This document shows, piece after piece, positions 45,104 through 56,670 of a stretch of 64,000 nucleotides of DNA. Numbering within the stretch: position 1 is the stretch's first letter; each line of letters opens with the position of its first letter. Source of the stretch: Nyssa sinensis. Taxonomy: Eukaryota > Streptophyta > Magnoliopsida > Cornales > Nyssaceae. The notes under the pieces are model-generated. The model saw nothing but the letters and a program-made list of their open reading frames with translations. It searched no databases and was not told the DNA's origin. The stretch is from NCBI GenBank assembly GCA_008638375.1, contig CM018043.1, positions 37,461,396 to 37,525,395 of the forward strand. The letters run 5' to 3'. Position numbers and translations under genes: made by a program.

Positions 45104-45686
45104 TCGGTTCGAATGACCGTTAAAAACTTTTGCAAGTTTTAGCTCCAAAAAGACCCATTTTAGGGTTTTAACAGACCAAAATGCTAGATATCGGTCTAAC
45201 TACATCGAAACCCCATCACACACCTCACAAATGATAAAATATACTTGCAAGACCTTACGGCACTCGGTTCGGATCACCGGTTTGAAACTTATGCAAGTTT
45301 CAACTCCAAAAAAGGCCCATTTTGAGTTTTTAACGAACCAAATTGCCAGATATCGGCCTAAATACACCAAAACCCCATCACACACCTCAAAAATGATATA
45401 ATAGACTTGCACAAACTTACGACACTCGGTTCAGATGCCCGGTTTGAAACTTATGCACGTTTCAGCTCCAAAAAGGCCCATTTTAGGGTTTTGACGAACC
45501 AAAATGCTGGTTATCGGCCTAACTACACCAAAACCCCATCACACACCTCACAAATGATAAAATAGACCTACACGAACTTACGACACCCGGTTCAAATGCC
45601 TGGTTTTAAACTTATGCAAGTTTTTACTCTGAAAAGGCCCATTTTGGGATCTTGATGGACCAAAATGCTGGATATCGGCCTAAATA
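45104..45686. repeat. ~161-bp tandem array in CACTA intron/3' region
   Basis: CGGTTC start points fall at 45104, 45264, 45426 and 45587 (spacing 160-162). Each unit contains AAAAAGGCCCATTTTAGGGT, ATATCGGCCTAA and CCCATCACACACCTCA. The fourth unit is cut at 45686 where LTR sequence begins. Confidence 0.95.
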
Positions 45687-47746
45687 TGTCACGACCCGGA
45701 ATCCCATGCCGTGTGGATCCCTAAATCGTGACCGCCACCCTCAGGCCCAAGGACCTGAGGGTTAAGGCTCGCATACGCAGTGGTATCGGATGGATGCGCG
45801 TCAGGTGGTTGCGGAAGCGTGAAAACTTTTTCTTTTTTTTCTCATTTTAAAATTTGCACATCCGTCCGGTACTGCCACTCTTTACATAGCGTACACATGA
45901 TATAACATTCAAAGCATAATAAAACTTAAGAACTTTAAAATTACAACATATTTAGTTACCCCATAGGGCTTAATACATAATGGTGTACCATCTCACTAAT
46001 ACAAAAGAGATTAACTTAAAACTTTATAAGTCTTCCCAAAAAGACTGCCAGTCCTGCAATAGCTGCTTACACTCTTCACAAAATGGGTAAGCTCTAACAT
46101 CAACCTCTTCACATCAAGACTACTGTCAGTCACTTGAAAGGGGGCGGATATAAATCCGGGTAAGCTAATCTAAGCTTGTGAGTAATTCCTGCATTCGTCA
46201 TGGAGGTTTCAACTGGTAGTGGTTTAGCACATGAGAGTTTATAAAATACTCACTCCCTAATTGCTCCTAGATTTTAGAACACAGAATATATGCATTCTTA
46301 AAACAGATAGCTTTGAAGCATTTAAAGTATTCAAGCTAAATACACATTTCTTCAAATAGAGCATATGCAATTTAAAAGTATATAAACACGTATAATAAAA
46401 TGGGGGTAAAAACCTGCTTCCATTTCCAAAAGCGTTACTTCAAAACATATAAACATGTATAGGAAAATGAGGGTAAAACCTGCTTCCAATTCCAAAAACA
46501 TTTGTCATCTTTTCTCTTTAATTAGGTGGAATCTGTTTCGAACCAGACTCCCATTTTACTGTCCATGTTGTCCATTGTATTTGCCTAGGGGATTAAATCC
46601 TGCTACCGAGCGGTTACTGTTGAATCCCGAAGGATTTCAACCGTCATAGGGGGTGGTACTTAGTACCATTATCTTGTAAAACATTTATCACATGGCTACG
46701 TCAATAGTTACTTTTCATGAGTATTTAAAACATGAAACATATGGCTTCTACAATATAACTTCAAATACTTGTAACAATCAAATTCAGAATATTTAAAGAA
46801 AATACATTTTAACCAGACATGCTAAACATCTCCAAGAAAGAAATTAAATATAAACGTTTAACCAGCATGTCACAACAGAATATTTTAAAAACTGGAATTG
46901 TGTAAACTGAATTTGATATTCAAATGCTTCATATAACTTGAACTTAAAACTTCATCAAATATTTGGAGTTAAATCTCCAATTCAAACACAGGGTTACTCA
47001 CCTTGGTCCTTTAGGGTTAGTGCTAAAAATGCGCTTTCCCACTTTCCTTGTAGTTCCTAAGAACAATTCATAAACATCTCATCAACTTCACATTCATTGT
47101 AATATCATCTCGATATTCCTTAACTTATGCTTAAATCGTATTAGATCCTAAAACAATTTCATAGTTCCATATGTACTTAACTTAACTCGTACTCTTAACC
47201 TATGACATAATTAATGTGTTAAGAATTGAATTTATTTCAATTTATACTCTTCTGGTAGCTCCATAAATTTTAATTTAATTTATTTACTTCACATGTTTAC
47301 GTGTCATATCTTCTCGTATCTTATTTCCTCGTGCTTGCCTCAGTTTAGTACTTCGGCAATATTTCAGTTTATAGCTATCTGATAGATGCTATTCATCAAA
47401 TTTTATGTCTTTTTATTTTAGACATTTCTTTTGGTCGAATAGACTCTACCATTGAGTCTGGAGCGTCGAAGAAAGTTAGTTTAGGCTTTTCTAGAATTTA
47501 ATTTGGACTTTTATATGTAAAAGGGCAAAATGGTCATTTTACTTATTTACGAGTCATAATTTTTCGTACTTTGTTTCGTAATTTGGACCTCACCATGGGA
47601 CTCAGAAGGCCCGAGATAGTAAGAATACACTAATAACTTGTTAATTTTGAACAAAGGGTATTTTGGTCATTTTACCCCTTCACGTGTCTTTATTTTTTGG
47701 GGCCCCGTCTCGTAAAACAGACCCTACCATTGGTTTTAGAATATCC

Positions 47747-48252
47747 AAAATAGTAAAAATTCACTATTCATATGTCTGATTTGGACTTTATTTGGCCCAT
47801 TTATCACTCTGGGGTAAAATAGTAATTTTACCTCATTTATTAAATAATTAAATAAATTATTTAATTATTAATTATTAATTATTTTTCCAGGGGCGTAATT
47901 GCACAATTTTTCCAAAAATTGGGCCACAGTATAAATTGGTAAAACAGTTGGGGTCAAAATCTAATTTCCATAAGTTTCAGTCTGAACCAGTTGATTCAGT
48001 TAGGATTTAAGTAAACCGGTCCGGTCTCTCATTGAACCAACCAGTTTAGTCGGTTTGTCACGTAATGCTGATGTCATGATGACGTCAGCCCTAACGTTTT
48101 AAAATTTTAAAACCTAAGGCCAAATGACCCTTTTTATGCGATGGGTCGGGTTCTGACCCGAACCTGATTTGACCCGTTTTGACCCGAACCGTCACTATTC
48201 ATATTCTTCTTCCTTTCTTCCCCTACGTTGCCCTAGTTGTAGGTTTTCATTT
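47747..48252. repeat. Direct repeat copy 1 inside LTR
   Basis: 506 bp repeated at 48514-49012 with only a few substitutions and one 7-bp ATTAATT length difference. The two copies are separated by 261 bp. Confidence 0.93.
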
Positions 48253-48513
48253 CTTTTAATTTCGTGATGTTTGGCTCACTATTTTCTCATTTTTTTGATC
48301 TTAATTTGTTCCTAAAGCATAAACAATCAATTTGGCATTCATTTTGGAGTTCAAATCGAACTCATTTGCTCAGTTTCAACCTTGATAATTCAAACTGTAA
48401 TTCGATAGTAAATGGTCATTTCTAAGTTAAATCCTGTGAGACTTGTTCTGTTGTGATCCCCTCTTCATGGGGTTTCATATCCTATTCATAAAGGTGGGTT
48501 TTAAGTCACGGTT

Positions 48514-49012
48514 AAAATAGTAAAAATTCACTATTCATATGTCTGATTTGGACTTTATTTGGCCCATTTATCACTCTGGGGTAAAATAGTAATTTTACCT
48601 CATTTATTAAATAATTAAATAAATTATTTAATTATTAATTATTTTTCCAGGGGCGTAATTGCACAATTTTTCCAAAAATTGGGCCACAGTATAAATTGGT
48701 AAAACAGTTGGGGTCAAAATCTAATTTCCATAAGTTTCAGTCTGAACCAGTTGATTCAGTTAGGATTTAAGTAAACCGGTCCGGTCTCTCATTGAACCAA
48801 CCAATTTAGTCGGTTTGTCACGTAATGCTGATGTCATGATGACATCAGCCCTAACGTTTTAAAATTTTAAAACCTAAGGCCAAATGACCCGTTTTATGCG
48901 ATGGGTCGGGTTCTGACCCGAACCTGATTTGACCCGTTTTGACCCGAACCGTCACTATTCATATTCTTCTTCCTTTCTTCCCCTACGTTGCCCTAGTTGT
49001 AGGTTTTCATTT
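48514..49012. repeat. Direct repeat copy 2 inside LTR
   Basis: 499-bp second copy of 47747-48252. Sequence after 49012 departs from what follows copy 1, marking the recombination joint. Confidence 0.93.
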
Positions 49013-50019
49013 AATTTTAAAACAAAACGACACAGTGTTGGTACCCGTATTACAGTCGATCGGATCTCAACCCGACCCGACCCAGACCCGGTCTCATCCT
49101 GACCCGAAGAAGCCCCCGTTAATCCGGTCGTCTTCTCCGGTGGGTTTTCCGGCCAGTATCGCCGGAATAGCTAAATTCTCTACGGATCTCATTGATTTCA
49201 CGTCCGTTTTCTACTGTTTTCGTTCCAAATGAAATCTAAGATTTAAAGAAACATTTGAGGACTAAATTTGGCTCTCCATGTGATCGGTTTTCCAACACCC
49301 ATTCCCAGTTTCCGGCGTTGCACCGGTGAGGGAATAACTGGCCATAGAATGGCCATTTCTTGACCATTTAAACTGATTCAAAGTGTTTTGAGATCCTGGG
49401 GTAATTTCCTATGCATATTATGGTTCAATTTTCCATTTAGGTTCACCTATTTTAAATCACCATTTCTAACTGAAACCCAGTTCTTTTTTTTTCTTTTGTT
49501 TTTCCTTCTTTGTTTCAGGTCCTACTGTTCCAGTAATCAATTCTATAATTATACAAAGTAAATTTAAAGAACAAAGGCGCAGTGGTTTACCTGTTCTCAG
49601 GCAACTGTTGTACCTCAAATTTCAGCTTTCTCTCTCTATCTCTAAGTCTGATTCTATTTTCTCTCTCTTCAAATTCCTTCTTTATTCCCTTAACCGACCC
49701 TCAGTCGGTGGCCCTTGCCACCTGTAGCTGCGGTGGCAGCATACCCGAGCACACAAGACACCTCACCCTATTTCTTATATATATATATATATATATATAT
49801 ATTTACATATATTATTCAATCTACCATATATATGTTTATATGGCCATATACATATTTATATATATATATTCATGAGATCACTTTAATACATTATTATGCA
49901 TACATATTCATATATACATATCCATTTAATTATGCAACATAAACTTAAAACAGTTCGGGTTTTATTATTGTATCGACTTACCTCGATATTTGTGTTGTAT
50001 CCCAGGTCGGGGTATTACA

Positions 50020-50700
50020 CTTCTATGACGCTAGTAGGTTGAGGCCAATTCATGATTGCCTTAATCTTTTGAGAATCGATAGAGATTCCCTCCTTGCTGA
50101 TCACATGTCCCAAAATGCTATACTAAGGAGCCAGAACTCACACTTCTTCAGCTTAGCGTATAGTTGCTGCTCCTCTAACTTTTGTAGAACTTTCCTCAGA
50201 TGTACCTCGTGTTCTTCTTGGTTCTTGGAGTAAATCAAAATGTCGTCTATGAATATGACTACGAAGTCATCTAAGTACGGCTTGAACACACGGTTCATCA
50301 TATCCATGAATGCAGCTGGGGCATTGGTCACCCCGAATGGCATAACGAGAAACTCGTAGTGTCCATACCGTGTTCTGAACGCTATTTTCTGAATATCAGC
50401 GGTTTTAACCTTCAGTTGATGATATTCGGACCTCAGGTCGATCTTGGAGAACACCTAGGCTCCCTTCAATTGGTCGAATAAATCATCTACTCTGGGTAGT
50501 GGATATCTGTTCTTGATGGTAACCTTGTGCAGCTCTCTATAGTCAATACACAACCTCATGGTTCCATCTTTCTTTTTCACGAACAATACGGGTGCACCCC
50601 ATGGTGACGAGCTTGGTCTTATAAAACCCTTGTCTAATAATTCCTGGAATTGAAGCTTCATCCTTTCAGTTCTGTTAGTGCCATCCTATATGGTGTCTTG
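50020..50700 (-). pseudogene. Gypsy reverse transcriptase fragment (second element)
   Basis: Reads [37 protein letters not shown], then after a TAG (50455-50457) [33 protein letters not shown] and the catalytic FIDDILIYS. Near 50110 a frameshift follows KKCEFWL. The fragment stops at 50020 against the LTR, so the rest of RT, RNase H and integrase is deleted. It is Tekay-like by RT wording and belongs with the gag and PBS to its right. Confidence 0.88.
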
Positions 50701-51363
50701 GATATTGGTGTAGTGCCTAGCAGTATGTCGATGCAAAACTCAATCTCTCTATCTATGGGCATCCCTAGAAGATTCCCTAGCAATGGGAATCTTTTCTAAC
50801 TCAGGCTGCTGAGAGTCAGTATTTTGAACACTGCACAAGAACCTGTGGCATCCTTTGCAAAGCAGACATCTAGCCTAGATAGAGGAAACGAAGTAAGGTG
50901 GAGAAGCCACCCCTGTTCCCTCAAAATCAACTATCGGGAATCGGGGACTCTGTATGAGGACTCGTTTGGCCACACAGTTTATCGTAGCATGATTGGCGGC
51001 TAACCAATCCATTCCCAGAATAACATCAAACCCATAAATTCCCAATGGTATCAGGTTAGCAGTTAAACATGCCTCCCCAATCTGCATCCCACAATTTCTA
51101 CATATAATATCTCCCAACAATGATTTCCCCGATGGTATAGAAACACTCAGTGAATATTCTAAGGGTTCTGTCACTATGTTTAATCTAGCAGCATACGTAG
51201 GGGATATAAATGAATGTGTAGATCCAGTGTCAAATAAAACATGAGCAGGCTGTGAGCATACTAAAAGAGTACCTACGACTACAGAAGTTGTAGCTTGCAC
51301 GTCTCCTGGTAATATAGAGAAAACTCGTCCTGCCTGTTGCTGGATGTTCCCTTGTCCATTCCT
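50701..51363 (-). pseudogene. Gypsy aspartic protease (second element)
   Basis: Contains LFDTGSTHSFISPTYAARL with the catalytic D-T-G and YGFDVILGMDWLAANH. The frame is shared with gag and ends at 50875. From there to 50700 it is scrambled by frameshifts. The upstream TAG at 51364-51366 separates it from gag. Confidence 0.85.
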
Positions 51364-52413
51364 CTAGGTTGGAGGTCTAGGTGCTGCTGCTCCGGTTGTT
51401 GGCGCTCTGACCGAAGCAGTGTTTGTAGTGGCCTGTCCCTTTTGAGGGCACTCTCTCACAAAGTGTCCCTCTTGGCCACAGTAGTAGCAAGTGTTGCTAT
51501 CCTTGCGGCACTGGCCTTTATGGATCTTATCGCAATGAGAACATTTGGTTGCACCCCTTCTACTGTTGTTTTGTTTCTTTTGACCAGACCCTGTTGCCTG
51601 TGATACTGCTCCAGGTCTAGTAAATGTAGCTCCCTGTCCAGAAGAAGAAGGCCCTTGCCTCCTATTCTGGTTACCTCCCTGTTTCTGATTCCCTCGTCTC
51701 TTAGCAAATTCCTCCCCACTTCTCTTTATGATTCGAGCCATTTCCACTACATCATCGTAAGTAGTCAGTCAATAGGGTACCAGTCTATCCTTGATAGACC
51801 AGCTCAGTCCTTCCTCGAATTTGCGAGCTTTCAGATTCTCGGTCTCGATAGCACCTGGAGCAAACCTGGCCAACTCAGTAAATGTGGCCTCGTATTGCTC
51901 TACCGTCATCGTTCCCTGCTGTAGTGTCATGAACTTAGCAATTCTTTTGTTCCGTACCTCCTGGGAGAAGTACTTCTTGTTAAAGATAACGGTAAATTGT
52001 TGCCAGTCCATGCCTGGCTCTTTGGTCTTCTCAATCATCCACCACTTATGTGCCATTCCCTTGAGCATATATGTGGCGTAGGCCACCTTCTGCACTTCAG
52101 TACATATTAGGATTTCGTAAATCCTGTTCATCTCTAACATCCACTCCTCAGCTGCAGTGGCTCTTTTCGTGCCGTCAAATGTCGGGGGTTTCATTTTCTG
52201 GAACCATTCGTATAAATATGTGGAGTCTCACTCATTCCCTTGACGATTCCCTACATTGCTGCCTGGGTTGACAGGCCACTTCTGTTGTACTGGTTGGGCC
52301 GGCTGGCTAGCACTGGCCCGAATCCATGGTAGAGATTCAATGACGCTCTGTATCAATCTTTCTAACTGATCTAAGCGATCTATAGGCAATGGATTCTGCC
52401 TCGTGTTAACCAT
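51364..52413 (-). pseudogene. Gypsy gag (second element)
   Basis: Starts with MVNTRQNPLPIDRLDQLERL at 52413. It continues with MKPPTFDGTKRATAAEEWML, KWWMIEKTKEPG and the gag core VEQYEATFTELARFAPGA. It ends with a Cys-rich module CSHCDKIHKGQC and a CCHC knuckle CYYCGQEGHFVREC. In-frame TGA stops at 52228 and 51769, consistent with C-to-T change at CGA codons, break it. The arrangement with PBS at 52560 fixes its start. Confidence 0.88.
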
Positions 52414-52559
52414 GTCTATAAAGATAACCAGTGATGATAACCAATGAGATGACCAGTCGATGTATAAGGTAAACAGTCAATAATCGTACAAAGTAAAACG
52501 TCAGTCTTATCTAGAATTAACTCTAGTCCTATCTCCTATGACTCACAATCGAACCTATA

Positions 52560-52571
52560 GCTCTGATACCA
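52560..52571 (-). promoter_or_regulatory. Primer-binding site of the second Gypsy element
   Basis: The minus strand reads TGGTATCAGAGC, three bases inside the LTR end GGGTCGTGACA. Confidence 0.93.
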
Positions 52572-52596
52572 AGCTGTCACGACCCGAAACCCACCT

Positions 52597-55500
52597 TGTA
52601 ATATCCCGACCCGAGATACCGGGTCATATGACACGTATTACGAGATTAAAGAAAATTAGTGTAAAAACATTTACACTCAAAGAGAATAATTCATTAAATA
52701 ATTAAATAATTAATTATTTATATGAAATAATTAGTTTTAATTATAATTAAATAATTTAAACACACATTAGACTACATGGAAGGTGTAATGTGTATATGTA
52801 TATGTAACCAAGTATGCATGCATGTATATATGCATAAATGAAATAAAAATATTTATATGTATAAATGGACATAAAGTAAGGAGAACACAAAATATCTAAA
52901 AGTGGGTGTGTGCGTGTGTGTCGGTTGAGGTGTGTGTGTGTGTGTGTCTCCATGTGTATTGGTGTGTGAATATATATATATATATAATATATAATATAGA
53001 AAATATCAAGCAAACAATAAATGTAAAGCAACAAGAGGAAAAGAGAAATTTATGAGATGGGATGGCAGCCGAAATAGGGGACTGAAATTGGGGTGAGTCA
53101 TGTAGAGAGAGAGAGAGAATGGAGGAGAGAGAGAGAGGTCGGCTACTTTTTCTTTAAAACCAAAACATGCAAGCATGTTTGTTCTCTTATGAAAGAAATC
53201 AAAAGAGGGAGAAGCTGAGGAGAATAGAAGAAGGATCAGAAGTAGAAGGAAGAGAGAAAGTTCACAATAAACAGGTAAAAATCCAAAATTTTCCATTTTT
53301 CTCTCTCTAGGAATTAAGCACAAATAGGAGTTGTTTTAAGTTTCTTACGTACATATCATGTTTAGAACATATGATTACAAGATCAAGCATGGAATTAGGT
53401 TTTGAAAACACTCAAAAAATGTAAACCCATGAAGAACCGCCATGGGAGGACCTTGCTTATAGCAGGTCTGAACCCATGGCAACCAAACTGAGTTTGGTGT
53501 AATGAGACTAGAAGAAGACCCTAAGGGTGTTCTAAAAACATAGAGCCGCGATCAAAAAACTCAAGAAAAGCCCTCCAAATATCAAGTTACAGTTTCGGGT
53601 TTCCAAAACAAATCTCACAAACTTGCTTCTAAACCTACCTTTATGAACAAAAACTAAATCCCCATGAATAGGGGATCAAAACAAGCTAAAACCCATGAAA
53701 AATGATCAAGAAATGAGCATGAGCCGTGGGTTTACAGGTTGGATTATCACATCCTAAACCGAACACATGAACGAGTTTTGAACTCCCAAATGAATGCCAA
53801 GTTGGTTGCTTGTACCTTAGGAATGTTTTGGAATCAAAATAGTGAGAAATAGTTGCGTAGGAAGGCACGACAATGGAAGAAATGGAATCGGGATTAGGGT
53901 TTTCAGAGGGGGTCGACGTGGGGAAGAAGAAGATGAGTCAACTTGGTTTTTAAAATAGGGCTGAGTCGACTCGGACACGTGGCAGCCTCTGGGCTTGCCA
54001 CCGAATTAATTGAACGACGGCGTTTCATACCTGTTTTAAAATTTTAATATGCTAGGGCTGGCATCATCGTGACGTCAGCAACATGCCCAAAAACCGGATA
54101 AACCGGTTGGCTTATGAGTGGACCGGACCGGTTCACTTTCAATTGGACTGAACCCTTTGGTTTTCTGATTTAGTTAAAATTTAATAAACCAAAGCTTTTA
54201 TTATTTACAGATTGACCCCAGAACTTCTGGACAATCCTACTGTGGCCCAACTGATGGAGAAATTATGCAATTACACCCCTAGAAAAATAATTAAATAATT
54301 AAATAATTAATTTAATTATTTAATAAATAAAGCAAGATTACTATTTTGCCCTTGAGTCATATATGAAGCAAATGAAGTCCAAATTAAACATATGAATAGT
54401 GTATCCTTACTATTTTGGATATTCTGAAGCCAATGGTAGGGCCCATTTTACGAGACGGGGCCTGAAAAATAAAGACACGTAAAGGGGTAAATGACCAAAA
54501 TACCCCTTGTCCAAAATTAACAAGTTATTAGTGTATTCTTACTATCTCGGACCTTCTGAGTCCAATGGTGAGGTCCACAACACGAGATGAGGTCCCGAAC
54601 AAAAAAACACGTAAGGAGGTAAAATGACCAAATTACCCCTAGTACCTCAAAAGCCAAATTAAAAACAGAGAAGGTCTGAATTAACTTTCTTTGGCATCCC
54701 GGACTCAATAATGGAGTCCAAATTACGAAACGAAGTACAGAGAAATGAGACACATAAAACGGTAAATGACCATTTTGTCCTTTTACATATAACAGTCCGA
54801 ATTAAATGTTAGAAAAGCCTAAACCGACTTTCTTCGACGCTATGGACTCAATGGTAGAGTCTATTTGACCAAAAGAAATGTCTAAAATAAAAAGACATAA
54901 AATTTGTTGAATAGCATCTGTCAGATGACTATAAATTAAAGTAATGCCAAAGTACTAATACTAAGGCGTGTACGAAGAAATGAATTACGAAAAGACACGA
55001 CACGTAAATATGTGAAGTAAATAAATTTAAATTAAATTTTATGGAGCTACTAGAAGAGTATAAATTTAAATAAATTTAATTTCTAACACATTAAATTGTG
55101 TCATAGGTTAAGAGTATAAGTTAAGTTAAGTACATATGAAATTATAAAATCGTTTTAGAATCTAATACGATTTAAGCATAAGTTAAGGAATATCGAGATG
55201 ATATTACAATGAATGTGAAGTTGATGAGATGTTTATGAATTGTTCTTAGGAACTACAAGGAAAGTGGGAAAGCGCATTATTAGCACTAACCCTAAAGGAC
55301 CAAGGTGAGTAACCCAACATTCGAAGTGGAGATTTCACTTCATGGATTTCAAAGAAGTTTTGAGTTCGAGTCATGAGAAGTATTTGAATATCGAATTCAG
55401 TTTTCTTACGCTTTCTGTTTTAAATTATTCTGTTCAAAAAACAGATTTATTTACAGTTCCTTTAAATATTGCCTTAGCATGTTTGAGTTTTTAAATTGCA

Positions 55501-56670
55501 AAATCTCTGAGATATATTTTGAATTCGTATATTCTGAGTATTGAAAGTTCTATTATGAAGTTATATATATCGTGTTTGAATACTCTTGAAAAGTGTTTAC
55601 TTAAAGAATGTCACGAGAGAAAGTATTTAAATGAAATGTATTTAAATACAAAATGTGCATAAGCACCGCGAGTTTTGGGGTTCGCAAGGGACTCCATTAT
55701 CCTGTGGAGCCGACAAGCTTTTGGGTTCTATGGAATTCAATTGATTGTCAAATGCCTGGTAGCAGGATCTAATCCCACAGGCAAAGAGATATCTCGACGG
55801 GAGTAAACGGGAGTCTGGTTCGAAATAGATTCCGAGAGCTAAAGTGAGAAAAAGTTAAAGTTTTGAAAATGGAAGCAGGTTTTACCCTCATTTTCATATT
55901 TATATGTTTGAGTTTATATACTCTATTTTAAGAAGTACACATTTTTAGCTTGAATACTTTACATGTTTCAGAGTTATGAGTTTTATGGAATGCATATATT
56001 TTGTATTCAGAGTTACAAGTTTTATATGAAAAAGCATATGTTAGCTTGAATATTTCAAATGTTTCAAAGCTATGAGTTTTATGAATGCATATATATTCTG
56101 TGTTCAAAAGATACGACCAATTGATAGTGATTGATTTATAAACCTTTATGAGCTAAAACCACTGCTGATTGAAACCCCATGACGAATGTTGGAATTGCTC
56201 ACAAGCTTAGATTAGCTTACCCGGACTTTGTTCGGATCCCCCTTTCAGGTGACTAACAGCAGTCGAGTTTTGAAGACGGTGAATCTGCCGGCTTATGGAG
56301 ATATGATTAGATGGTTCCTTTTTGGAGTTATGTAGAGTTTATTAGCACTTATGTTTAAGATACAGTACGACAATATGTATAAACCCTACGGGGTAATTAA
56401 TGTTGATGGTTGTATGATTTAAGTCTTTAAAATTTTAGTTATGCTTTGATTATGTAACCATGTGTGTACATATGAGTATAGCGGCAGTACCGGGCGGTGT
56501 GCTTAAATTTTAAATGAGGACAGAAAAAGTTTTCACGCTTCCGCAAAACACGAGTTGCGCCGCCGTCCGATACCGCTGCTCACAGGACCGTTCTACCCAA
56601 TGGCCCCCAGGTCTGAGGGTGGCGGGTCGCGATCCGGGGATCCACACAGGGTGGATTTCGGGTTGTGACA
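52597..56670 (+). mobile_element. Solo LTR, family A
   Basis: 4074 bp from TGTAATATCCCGACCC to ATTTCGGGTTGTGACA, plus-sense, flanked by CACCT (52592-52596 and 56671-56675). It is the reverse complement of the 45687-50019 family along most of its length. It has GT/TA microsatellites (52895-52985), AG-rich stretches (53104-53140), a TGACGTCA palindrome (54061-54079) and the paired palindrome module (54761-54862). Confidence 0.92.

Larger units (their letters stand above)
40442..45686 (+). mobile_element. CACTA (En/Spm) DNA transposon, right end missing
   Basis: Starts with CACTACAAAAAAATG, the CACTA superfamily terminus, next to ATA (possible 3-bp duplication). The first 300 bp hold repeated subterminal GCGACGCAC/GTGCGTCGC motifs in both orientations. 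A leader follows, with a possible splice donor at the ATCTCAG|GTACG junction near 40920. The interior includes a Transposase_24-like pseudogene (43760-45017) and a tandem array (45104). The opposite CACTA terminus is absent: the array is cut at 45686 by LTR sequence, and no continuation is seen to the right. Confidence 0.85.
45687..50019 (-). mobile_element. Chimeric family-A LTR
   Basis: Plus-strand ends TGTCACGACCC and GGTCGGGGTATTACA give minus-sense orientation. Flanks differ (AAATA at 45682-45686, CTTCT at 50020-50024), so there is no target duplication, and no polypurine tract separates it from the RT remnant at 50020. It carries a direct 0.5-kb duplication (47747-48252 and 48514-49012), after which the sequence matches a different LTR stretch. 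This points to recombination between LTRs. TGACGTCA-type palindromes occur at 48067-48089 and 48827-48849, and a G4 motif complement at 49071-49089. Confidence 0.8.
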
